Shown: positions 36,250 through 46,824 of the stretch, piece by piece | Position numbering within the stretch: position 1 is the first letter of the stretch | How the letters are laid out: each line of letters opens with the position of its first letter | Source: Diphasiastrum complanatum | Lineage: Eukaryota; Streptophyta; Lycopodiopsida; Lycopodiales; Lycopodiaceae | Length of the DNA: 64,000 nt | NCBI GenBank assembly: GCA_029204225.1 | Contig: CM055097.1 | Span: 2,447,801 to 2,511,800 of the forward strand | Direction of reading: 5' to 3' | Notes under the pieces: generated by a model | Database searches by the model: none | What the model was told of the DNA's origin: nothing | The model's input: only the letters and a program-made list of their open reading frames with translations | Position numbers and translations under genes: made by a program

Positions 36250-37401
36250 TCGAGCTATTCCAGAGATTCATAAGAGCTCATCCAGAAGTGCAGATATCGC
36301 TTAGATGCTTTGAGGCGTTGAAGCCTTATTTTGTCCTTAAACTGAAGGAGCGGTACCATATGCAAATGATATATTTTAAGGAGGCGTTTAATCATATGAG
36401 ACAAAACAAGTTTGGTCATCATGGAAAGGATCATGCTTGCACATGTTCCATCTGCTGCAAAATTTAGGAATCGGATATTTGCAAAGTGAACCAATATGTT
36501 TGCCCCAACAATATGTGGGAATCGCTTTTATGTGCAAAGCCTCCTAATTCAGAATACCATGCAAAAAAATGCTTGTTCAGGGACCCCAGTAAATGTGGCA
36601 TTTGCACATTACCATTATGTCCCTCTGAGACATCAAGCTCCATGACATCTTATTCGTACAACACTGTCTACTACTACATGACACTTGGTTCAAAGAGAAC
36701 GGGTGTAATCTGAGGGGTCATTGGGTGTGGTCAGACGGCGCAGCGTCCCAATTCAAAGCTCAAAGCCTTTCTTCTTCATGGCCAGGTATATTTGTTGGGG
36801 GTTCTCACTATCTCTTTATGATTACTCTGTATTTTTCAGGTTTGTTACTTCAGATAGTACCAAGATTGGTACTGAACTATAAGACTTTAACTACATAGTC
36901 CATCTCGTAGTACCAAACTACACTGTTCTGGAGTACCAGTTTTGGTACTATTTTCCTTATAGATATAGTACCAAACTGGAACTATACGGAATACCCGAAT
37001 ATAGTACCAAGTTGGTAGTAGACATGACACCAGGTTCGTAACCACGGGTACTATTCGCAAGCACTATGTATCGCAACCAACATAAAGATAAAAAAATCTA
37101 ACAATTTGTTATGTTTTTGGCCAGATCTTATCACTTGGTAGGTCTGCAAATGATGCATAGTTTTTCTCCCTCACGCCATGGAAAAGGCAAGCATGACGGA
37201 GCGGGCGCGGTCATCAAGAGAACTCTCACTCACAAGGAGTTGAAACCAGACGGTTGGCCCTTGAAATGTGCAGTAGATGTGGTCGCATATCTGAAAGAAA
37301 GATTTAGGCCAAAAGGAGAAGGTCACAACTGCAGTACAAGAAGAGTTTTCTGGCTGGTCAACAAGGATGTACCAATTTTGGTACTGGATGCAGCTGGTTA
37401 A
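36250..37401 (+). pseudogene. decayed DNA-transposon-like gene with 'SDGAASQFKAQ' and 'HGKGKHDGAGAV' motifs
   Basis: Plus-strand frames read, in order, 'HPEVQISLRCFEALKPYF', 'HGKDHACTCSICC' (in-frame stop shortly after), and a Cys-rich region ('CPNNMWESLLCAK', 'CLFRDPSKCGICTLPLC'). Next is 'WSDGAASQFKAQ', then, after a 339-bp GT-AG intron-like gap (36786-37124), 'HGKGKHDGAGAVIKRTLTH', 'WPLKCAVDVVAYLKERF' and 'RRVFWLVNKD'. I have seen this motif series in dispersed multicopy plant and invertebrate proteins that look like cut-and-paste transposases, but I cannot name the superfamily. The SDG and HGKG..DG blocks could be parts of an RNase H-like catalytic core (inference). The copy is defective: there is a frame change between the Cys-rich and SDG blocks near 36.71-36.73 kb, another one-base shift near 36.76 kb, and the C-terminus is lost after 'NKDVP'. 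Confidence 0.6.
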
Positions 37402-38290
37402 GATATATCTTAACATTTTTTTTGTATTCCAGCCTGAACACCATCAGCCACTTATTGTCTGGCAGATCAATGTCTAGCAGGTCTTTTGCCAACTTGCCAT
37501 CTAGGCTCAAGCCATACTCTTCATGAAGCTCCTCGGCTGAGTAGCAAAACTTTCACAAGATCAGATACTCATCCATTTTGTTTTTTCCTACACAACAAAT
37601 TGTTAATTTTAACACAAACTGTTCACTGTAAATCCTCACATAGAAAGTACCAAATAACCAAATAAAGTACCAAAAGAAGCTACCATAAGCAATTTTTTTA
37701 AACTAAAAGCTATGTAGAAGAATCTGCTAAAGTACAAAAGCAGCTAAAGTTCCAAAAGTACTAAATTAAAGACCAAAATCTGCTGATTACTACCAAAGTA
37801 CCAGCTAAATACAAAAGTACCAAAAGCATGAAAAGTACCAAAGTACCAAATTCAGTATAAGTACCAAAATAACTACTACTTAAGTACCAAATGCAGCTAA
37901 AGAAATAATTAAGTACTAAATTAAGGACCAAAATTTGTTGATTACTACCAAAGTACCAGCTAAGTACAAAAGTACCAAAAGCATAAAAAGTACCAAAGTA
38001 CCAAAATCAATAAAAGTACCAAGATTAGTACTACTTAAGTACCAGATGCAGCTAAAGATATATTTAAGCACCAAAAGCAAATAAAGTACCTAGCTAAGTA
38101 AGCACCAAAATAAGATAAAGTACCAAAGTTCAAATCCAAGTACCAAAAACAGCAAAGTTCTACTTAAGTACCATAAGCAACTAAAGTACCACCCTAACCC
38201 TAAACCCTCAAAGAAATTACAGTACCAGGGTAAATAACTACCAAAATCAAAAGCAGCTGATTACTACTAAAACTACCAATTCAAGTACCA
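36858..38290. repeat. dense array of GTACCAA motifs
   Basis: AGTACCAA or its complement TTGGTACT occurs several times in the intron-like gap at 36.86-37.02 kb, often as facing pairs such as AGTACCAAGATTGGTACT. One further pair is at 37.37 kb. More than 20 copies follow, nearly all in the direct orientation, between 37.65 and 38.29 kb (for example AAAAGTACCAAAGTACCAAA). Spacing is irregular, so this is not a simple minisatellite. Clustered short motifs beside a transposase gene resemble the subterminal transposase-binding repeats known from En/Spm and other plant transposons. Confidence 0.75.
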
Positions 38291-38299
38291 AATCTCCTT

Positions 38300-39150
38300 G
38301 TAGGAGTATGTTTTCAAAGCTGTGAAAGGCTATGAATGGGCGGCCTGGTAGCGCGATTCTGCGGTAGGAAGGTCGCGACTAGCCATGGAGGAGGAAGGCA
38401 GCTAGTGCGATTAATGAGGAGCTGCCATAGCCCGTGAAGGAGTGAGAAAACTCCATCGCAAGTAGAGAGAGAAGGAGGAGAGGTCGCGGGAGCTGTCGCG
38501 CGCTCAGTCGTGATCACCAGCTAGTGTTCAGTACTTCGAGGGCCTTTAATCAACGCACAAATGCGTTGACAGTCGTCTGATCTTGATTCATACATATCAA
38601 CGATGGTCATTTCACAATGGGTGGGTCGTTGGATCTAAAGGATCCGTTGGATTGAAGTGAAAGAGTCTGAAGGGGTCTGAAGTGCAAAGTGCATTGCAAC
38701 TTCATTAAAAATCTTCAAACTGAAAAAATTGTTGGGTCCCAAGTCTTTGAAGGGTGAAGTTTCTTCACATTGAAGAAACAGTTCAAAAACCCTAATTGCC
38801 CTTATTTTCACCTCCTTTAGCCTATTTTGACCAAACGAAAGGCTATAGCCTCCAAACGAAGGGCACCCTGACTGTACTTGCAAGTACGGTACACCAAAAT
38901 AGAGTGATTGCCGTGGAGAAAGTGTTCAAAGTGCGCCAGAAGTGATTTCACCATTCTACTGGGCAGGAAGCTGGGAGTTGGTGACGTGAAGCATTTTGGA
39001 AAATGATGCCAATTTGGCTTTCAATTTGGCGAAAGAGCGGCGGGTGGCCTGGTAAGCTAAAAATTGCAGGTCATTATTATCGATTTCTGACATCACGGTT
39101 GGCTCTAGCATACACTTTATAGCCTACAGGGGAAGTTTTAAGCAGTTCAA
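38300..39150. other. GC-richer spacer, no gene recognised
   Basis: A minus-strand frame near 38.31-38.52 kb is GC-rich but has no recognised domain. The stretch could include the right end of the transposon at 36-38 kb and the leader of the copia element that follows. No LTR was identified. Confidence 0.35.
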
Positions 39151-39152
39151 AA

Positions 39153-42100
39153 ATGGCAAACATCAATGAGGCAATTTTGGGCGATGCAAGCAAACTTGAT
39201 GGGGCTTCTAACTACAACATCTGGAAATTCAAAATGAAGATAATTTTGATGGAAAAAGAGTTGTGGGAAATCGTGGCAGGTATTGAAGTCCGACCAAATA
39301 CCACTCCAGGTGACATAAGGGCCTTTGATAAAAAGGCACAGAGAGCATTATCCTTGATCAATCTTTCAGTGAAAGACCATGTCATCACTCGCATAAGTGA
39401 TGCCACGATGGCTAGGGGAGCTTGGGAAGCTCTTAGAATGCAATTTCAAACTTGCAATCCAGCTCGAGCCATGTTCTTGAAGTCGAGATTGAACACAGTA
39501 AGGATGGAAGAAAATGAATCAATGGGATCCTTCTTCACCAGGATAAAGGAGTTGAGAGATCAACTTGTGGCAATTGGAAAACCAATCAGAGATATTGAAT
39601 TGGTACATACCACAATGAGCGATGTCTCGGAAGGGCTACAGATGTTTGTGAGCGGCATTGCTTCAAGGGAGAGGTTGCCTACTTTTGAAGACTTCCACGG
39701 AATCATGTTGCAAGAAGAGCAGCGTCATGAAGTGGTGAAGTCAAGACAAACTCCACAGGAGGATCAAGCCTTGCTTGCTAAAGGCAAGTAGAAAGGATGG
39801 AAAAGGATTCCTAAGAAATCCAAGGATGATGATGACGAAGGAGAATCGTCTTCAAAAGGGAAAAAGAAGAAGTAAGGAAAATGTTATTATTGCCACAAAC
39901 CGGGCCATTGGGCACGCGAGTGTTATAAGAAGAAAGCAGACATAAAGGTGAGAAAAGTGACTCAACAAGGAAACATTGCCAAAGATGATGGAGAAGATGA
40001 CGAGACAAGTGTTTTCTCATCGGCATTGGCATCCCAAGTTGATGATGGTGCCAGATGGTTCATAGATTCAGGCGCCACAAGGCATATGACCGGAAAACGT
40101 GATTGGTTTGAAAAATTCTCACCAATCCATGATGGGGATAAGGTCACTCAAGCCAATGGAGAGGAATGCCAGATACAAGGTGTGGGCAATGCACCTGTGC
40201 AATTTCCTGATGGCAAAATTAAAAATATCCCTAATGTACTTTATGTTCCCGGACTCAAAAAGAGTTTGCTTTCTGTTGGTGTAATGGCAAATCAACATCT
40301 TAAAGTTGAATTTGTCAAGGATGGATGCCTTATGAAGGATACGAACCATAACCACAAAGTGGTGGCAAAGGGTTATAGAGATAGTAACTGTGGCCTTTAT
40401 GAATTGGATGCTGCAAAACCAGGTGAATATGGTTTGGGCATCTCAACAACATCTCAATCCGAGTTATGGCACAGAAGACTTGGTCATTTGAACTATGGGA
40501 GCTTGAGATTGATGGAGAAGCTGAAGATGATAATAGGCTTATCAGCATTGCAGGATGATCACCATGCAATATGTGAAGGATGCATCATGGGAAAGTATCA
40601 CAGAGAGACATTCAAGAAAGGTGGAGCTGCAAGAGCTAAGAAACCGCTGGAACTAATTCATAGCCACCTGTGCGGTCCAATGAAGACCATGTCGTTGGGG
40701 AAAGCATATTATTTTATGACTTTCAAAGATGATTACTCGAGAAGGACATGGATTTATTTCTTGAAGAAGAAATCTGACGCTTTTGCTCGCTTCAAGGAGT
40801 TCAAAACTTTGGTAGAGAACTAACTAGAGGCACGCATAAAAGTGCTAAGATCTGATAGAGGGGGTGAATATAAATCTGATGATTTTGAAGACTTTTGCAA
40901 AGAACATGGCATTAAAAGACAATTCACACAGTCACACACGCCGCATAGTAATGGTGTAGCTGAACGAAAAAACAGAACTATTATGGAGAGTGCACGCTCC
41001 ATGATGAAGCAAATGGGCTTGACCGATTCACTTTGGTCGGAAGCGTGCAGTGCGGCAACGTTCTTGCAAAACAGGAGCCCTACAGTTGCGGTTCCAAATG
41101 TGACTCATGAAGAAGCATTTACTGGAATAAAGATAAAAATTGACAAATCTCGTGTCATTGGATGTAAGGCCTATGTACATGTGCCAAAGGATGAGCGAAA
41201 GAAACTTGATGCCAAAGCAATCAAGTGTATCTTCGTCGGTTATGATGAAAGAACAAAATCTTACAGGTGTTTTGATCCTGTAATGAACAAGATTCACATT
41301 AGCAAAGATGTGATCTTTGATGAAACGCATAGGTGTGAAGATGAAGACCATGCAAAAGGTGAAAGCATCAAGAGACTTCCCACAGTACTGGAAGAAGAAA
41401 ATGATGAAGATGCTCCACAAAATGATGCACGTGAGGACGAAAGTCGAGAGGGCAAATATGAAAGAACACCACCTATTCAAGAGCCTTTATAAATTAGATG
41501 CTGTAAAACCAGGTGAATATGGTTTGGGCATCTCAACAGCATCTCAATCCGAGTTATGGCACAGAAGACTTGGTCATTTGAACTATGGGAGCTTGAGATT
41601 GATGGAGAAGCTGAAGATGGTAATAGGCTTATCAGCATTGCAGGATGATCACCATGCAATATGTGAAGGATGCATCATGGGAAAGCATCACAGAGAGACA
41701 TTCAAGAAAGGTGGAGCTGCAAGAGCTAAGAAACCGCTGGAACTAATTCACAGCCACCTATGCGGTCCAATGAAGACCATGTCGTTGGGGAAAGCATATT
41801 ATTTTATGACTTTCAAAGATGATTACTCGAGAAGGACATGGATTTATTTCTTGAAGAAGAAATCTGATGCTTTTGCTCGCTTCAAGGAGTTCAAAACTTT
41901 GATAGAGAACCAACTAGAGGCACGCATAAAAGTGCTAAGATCTGATAGAGGGGGTGAATATAAATATCTGATGATTTTGAAGACTTTTGCAAAGAACATG
42001 GCATTAAAAGACAATTCACAGAGTCACACACGCTGCATAGTAATGGTGTAGCTGAACGGAAAAATAGAACTATTATGGAGAGTGCACGCTCCATGATGAA

Positions 42101-44390
42101 GCAAATGGGCTTGACCGATTCACTTTGGTCGGAAGCGTGCAGCGCGACAACATTCTTGCAAAGCAGGAGCCCTACAGTTGTGGTTCCAAATGTGACTCAT
42201 GAAGAAGCATTTACTGGAATAAAGCCAAAAATTGACAAATCTCGTGTCATTGGATGTAAGGCCTATGTACATGTGCCAAAGGATGAGCGAAAGAAACTTG
42301 ATGCCAAAGCAATCAAGTGTATCTTCGTCGGTTATGATGAAAGAACAAAAGCTTACAGGTGTTTTGATCCTGTAATGAACAAGATTCACATTAGCGAAGA
42401 TGTGATCTTTGATGAAACGCATAGGTGTGAAGATGAAGACCATGCAAAAGGTGAAAGCATCAAGAGACTTCCCACAATACTGGAAGAAGAAAATGATGAA
42501 GATGCTCCACAAAATGATGCACGTGAGGATGAAAGTCGAGAGGGCAAATATGAAAGAACATCACCTATTCAAGAGCCTAAGGGGAGGTACTTGCCAATAG
42601 GAGCAATGAAGGAGAAACCGGTTGGAAGTAAGAGACATTACTTGGACACTCCTTGGGATACGTACTCTCCACATAGTGTATCACCTGAATCTAAGATACC
42701 AAAATGGTATGAACAGATCATGAATGACGCAAAGCTAAATCAAACAGGATCTAGCACACAAAGTGAAGTGAGAAGATCAACACGGGAAAGGAAGTCTCCC
42801 GATCGTTATCATGTGAACTATGCCCTAATGACTGACATTTTGAAGTGTCGAGAGCCATCAACCTTTGATGAGGCAAAAGATCACAAAGAGTGCAAAGGGC
42901 AATGGAAGAAGCCAAAGACATGATACATGGGAGTTAGTTGATCTACCACTTGGAAAGAAACCCATTGATAACAAATGGGTGCTTAGAACAAAGTTTCATG
43001 CGGATGGCACAATAGCAAAGTATAAGGCACGCCTAGTTGTGAAGGGTTAGGAATTGACTATGAAGAAACATTTGCTCCAGTGGCTAAGTGGACTACGCTA
43101 CGCCTTATCATTGCCTTAGCATCTCATTTTGGGTGGAAAATCCATCAAATGGATGTGAAGTCTGCTTTTTTGAATGGTGACTTAGAAGAAGAAGTTTACA
43201 TGGTCCAACCGCAAGGCTTCATGGCAAAAGGACAAGAACATAAAGTATGTAAATTACGCAAAGCACTTTATGGCCTTAAACAAGCGCCACGCGCATGGTA
43301 TGGATGCATTGACAGTTACTTTCTTTCACATGGATTTGTAAGAACAAATTCAGATCCAGATCTTTATGTTCTTATAAATGATGACAGCATTGCCTTGATT
43401 GTACTTTACGTTGATGATATCATTATCATTGGCAATGATGAGAACCTTACTCGTTCTATCAAATCCAACTTGTGCAAGCAATTTGAGATGACAGATTTAG
43501 ATCTTATGCACTATTGCTTGGGTGTCGGAGTATGGCAAACTAGTAGTGATATCAGGTTATGTCAAAACAAGTATGTAGGCGAGATATTGGAGAGATTTCA
43601 CATGACAAAGTGCAAACCTTCCATCACCCCTTGCGAAGCTGGTAAGAAATTATCTCGTATTGATGATAGTGCACATGTTGATACTACACTATTTCGTCAG
43701 CTAGTTGGAAGTTTAATATATCTTACAACTACACGTCCTGATATCTGCTATGCTGTAAGTTTGATTAGCCAATTCATGTCATCACCCACTTTGAACCATT
43801 GGAAAGCTGCAAAATGGATTTTGAGATATGTAAAAGGTACACCGAACCTTGATCTAGTCTACAAAAGACAAAGTGTTTTACCTAAGTTGCAAGGTTATGT
43901 TGACGCTGATTGGGCTGGAAGTATAGATGATAGAAAGTCAACAACAGGTTATACCTTCAATTTTGGTAGCGGCTGTTTTTCATGGTCTAGCAAGAAGCAA
44001 GATACTATTTCTCTTTCTTCCACAGAAGCCGAATATAAAGCATTGAGTTCTGCTACCCAAGAAGCTATTTGGCTACGTAAGTTGTTATGTGAGATTGGCA
44101 TGAAGCAGAAAAATTCCACTGTTATTTTTAGTGACAGTCAAAGCGGAATACAATTGGCTAGAAATCCAATCTTTCACGCAAGGACAAAACATATTGAAGT
44201 AAAATATCACTTTGTGCGTGAAAAATTACAATCTGAAGACATTGGTATTGTACATTGTTCTACGTTGTTAGAAGCTGCTGATATATTTACAAAAGCTTTA
44301 AGTAAAGAAAAGTTTGAAACTTTTAGAGCTAAACTTGGCTTAGACCAAGTTCTTTAAAAAGCTTTTACTTGTAATGCTATCATGGAGGTA
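39153..44390 (+). mobile_element. Ty1/copia element A with internal duplication (fossil)
   Basis: The order is gag ('KLDGASNYNIWKFKMK', 'FFTRIKELRDQL'), zinc knuckle ('CYYCHKPGHWARECY' near 39.88-39.93 kb), and aspartic protease ('WFIDSGATRHMTG' near 40.06 kb). GAG-pre-integrase with an HHCC zinc site follows ('WHRRLGHLNYG', 'CEGCIMGK'), then the integrase core. Next is a second copy of the pre-integrase/integrase block, then reverse transcriptase ('YGLKQAPRAWY', 'LYVDDIIIIG' near 43.41 kb) and RNase H ('VDADWAGSIDDRKS', 'LSSTEAEYKAL', 'DIFTKALSKEKF'). Integrase before RT is the copia order. No LTR could be matched at either end; the 3' side abuts an LTR belonging to element B. It is broken in about five places but long stretches stay open, so it is not very old. 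Confidence 0.9.
40393..42574 (+). repeat. 1.09-kb direct tandem duplication inside copia element A
   Basis: Copy 1 is 40393-41482 and copy 2 is 41483-42574. They cover the GAG-pre-integrase zinc domain, the integrase core and the acidic linker after it. The two copies look about 97% identical. At the junction, the phrase GAGCCT that ends one copy runs straight into TTTATAAATTAGATG, the diverged start of the next, so a short GCCT(TTAT) homology marks the breakpoints. Confidence 0.92.
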
Positions 44391-44712
44391 TGTTCCATGA
44401 ATAGAGTATACTCTAAAATGAAAAGTGACGTTGATCATTGAGGCAGAGAGTTAAAATAGCAATGATCGACTTATACAGTGCTTTCCTATTTTGACGGCAC
44501 CATGTGTGCTTAGTTCTAGAGTTATCGGGCCATCTTTCTTTTACGAGCCCTTTGAGTGTTTTTAAGGAACTCATCTTTGTACTTATTAGCAGTTCTTGAA
44601 TATACAGTTTGAAGAGAGTAATTCTGCATTCTTGTTGCACTTGACGTTGTGTTGTGGTGATTGATCCGGTCGGGTGCTTTCAATTGTGTTTTTTTAACTG
44701 AATAATCCAACA
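44391..44712 (-). repeat. probable 3' LTR of copia element B
   Basis: The right boundary is firm: the polypurine tract (TTAAGGGGGAG, minus strand) ends and TGTTGGAT starts at 44712. The left end is inferred from a TGTTCC/GGAACA terminus at 44391, which gives a 322-bp LTR with TGTT...AACA ends. No partner LTR is present. Confidence 0.6.
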
Positions 44713-46150
44713 CTCCCCCTTAATCTGAATCCATGAATGCCTTGAGCTTTAAACTTAGTTCTGCACAAAATTTTATGTGTGCATCCAAGCTTAATGCTTT
44801 AGTAAAAATATTCGCTGTCATATCTTGCATTCAATAGTACTGCAGTCTGACCTCTTTGTCCAGAACTTTGCTTTTGACATAGTGATACTTCAGTTTAATG
44901 TGCTTACTCCTATAATGAAATCTAGGTTTGGCTGACAAGACAATGGCACTTTGATTATCACAAAATAATAATGTCGGAGCATATTGATTCAGACTGATAT
45001 CTGAAAGTAAGTTTCTCAACCAAATTGCTTCCTTTGTAGCTTGTGAGGTTGCGATATACTCTGATTCTGTAGAAGATAGAACTATCGAAGATTGCTTGCG
45101 AGTGTTCTAGGAGATAGGACCATTGTTGAGGAAGAATGTAATCCAAAAGTGGAGTTATGAGTGTCTACATCTCTTGTCCAACTTGCATTCGTAAAACCAA
45201 TGAGTAAATTGAGTTTGTCATTGTCGACTGTTCCATAAGAAATGCAAAAGTCCATAGTAGCTCGAAAATATCTCATGACTCTCATAAGAGCCTTCCAATG
45301 TGTTGCACCAAGGTTGGTCATATACTGACTTAGAGAGCTGACTGCAAAAGCTATGTCTGGCCTGCTACAGATCATGGCGTACATAAGAGATCCTATAATA
45401 AAATGTTAAGGATACTCATGCATCTGCTGCCTCCCTTGAATTGTTTGAGGACACTGGCCCTTTGACAATTTGAGACCTAGTTCCATTGGTGAGAGAGCTA
45501 ACTTGCAATTAACCAAATTATATATGACTAACATATTGTAGATATACATCTATTAAGTAATGTAGACCAACTTTCGATTTCTATCTCTATGGATTTGAAT
45601 ACCAAGGCAGAAATGAGCTTCGCCCAGATCAGTCATGTCGAATTCAGAAGATAGCATTGACTTGTCTTCTTTTAACAAGGTAGGCTGTAGACTCGTCGAT
45701 ATACCTTATAGGTGATCTGCTAGCTCTTGATGATCTTCTGGGAAATAGAGGAAGTTGATCTTTTTTATCATACTGTAGTTGTTGAGCTGCAATATCATCA
45801 TCTTCTAATTCGTCGTTGATATGTTGTTCATCGCAAGTAGATGAGCTTGGACCTTCAATGGGAATAGTCGACTGAGGAACTGGGAAGTTCAATATGTCAG
45901 AAGAATCCAACATGTCGGCTACATGGGCACTGCCTTTTTCTTTGAAGTCGATAAACTGATCTTTGATGAAGATGACATTCCGACTAGTGAATATTTTTGA
46001 CTCGATGGGATTGGGCAACTTTTAGGCTTGATCTGAAGTAGTGTAGCTGATGAAAATACATTTGATACTCTGGAAGTTGAGCTTCTTTTTGAGATCATGA
46101 GAAATCTTCACATAAGCAGTACATCCAAAAACTCGTAAGTTTTATAGAGA
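44391..46150 (-). mobile_element. Ty1/copia element B, truncated (fossil)
   Basis: Minus-strand relic with an integrase C-terminal/linker region (45.64-46.14 kb, 'SKIFTSRNVIF', 'RRSSRASRSPIRY') and the end of RT ('YAMICSRPDIAFAVSSLSQ'). RNase H follows ('SLNQYAPTLLFCDNQSAI', 'HYRSKHIKLKYHYV'), then a purine tract TTAAGGGGGAG and a 3' LTR. Most of the RT and everything before the integrase tail are missing. The element is in the opposite orientation to A and directly abuts A's 3' end. Broken several times. Confidence 0.8.
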
Positions 46151-46417
46151 AGGTTTGGTACCCACCAATCAATGCACCTCAAAAATACAAGATCACACCT
46201 CAACTGGATTCTTTACATTTTTTAAAATGATACTAGGATGTTTTGCCCTTTGGATTTCAAGCCTTGCACGTAAGGGTGTTTGGGGAAAAGTAACCAACCC
46301 CTTCCACCTACTCCCCATTTGTCAAGTGGTAAGTTGTGTTGTGGCAAGAAACAAAATAACCCTTTTTCACATGTTGTAAAGGCTCAATGAAGGGATGTTT
46401 CTGCTCTGCTCCTTGAG

Positions 46418-46418
<1 letters not shown>

Positions 46419-46453
<35 letters not shown>
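46419..46453. repeat. (TG)n microsatellite
   Basis: About 17 TG units, followed at 46.48-46.50 kb by a short GA-rich stretch. Confidence 0.95.
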
Positions 46454-46454
<1 letters not shown>

Positions 46455-46563
46455 GTTCGAGAGACATAAATTGTTGCACGAGAGAGAAAGAAAGAGAGAG
46501 CCTATGTTTAGACTTCCAATTTCACATGCCTACTTTTTTTCTTGAAATGATATGTTTTCTAAC

Positions 46564-46824
46564 TGTCAACAATTAGATATGCAACATCAAGCATTCACCA
46601 TAAGCAATCACCAAAGAAGCCGGGAGAAGAACATGCACTATCAATCTATCACACTACTACATATTGAATGTAAAATGTACATATAAACCCTAGACCCTGA
46701 TAGAGAGGGAGAACCTAGGAGTAGACTACTAGACTAGCCAACGACTAGTTACAGCTAGTAATAAAGTACATCGTAAACAGTAACTAAGAAGTGTAACAAT
46801 GAAGTTTATCATTGATTTCTAACA
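46564..46824 (-). repeat. 3' LTR of copia element C
   Basis: 261 bp, beginning TGTTAGAAATC and ending TTGTTGACA on the minus strand. A GA-rich purine tract (TTGAGGGAGAG) lies immediately before it. Confidence 0.95.

Noticed and set aside
36786-37124. Insertion flanked by a GGCCAG target duplication
   Set aside because: GGCCAG occurs on both sides, but GT-AG ends and exact phase make an intron the simpler reading; kept as an alternative only.
38191-38209. Telomere-like ACCCTAACCCTAAACCCTC
   Set aside because: Only two to three imperfect units inside the GTACCAA region; too short for an interstitial telomere and plausible by chance.
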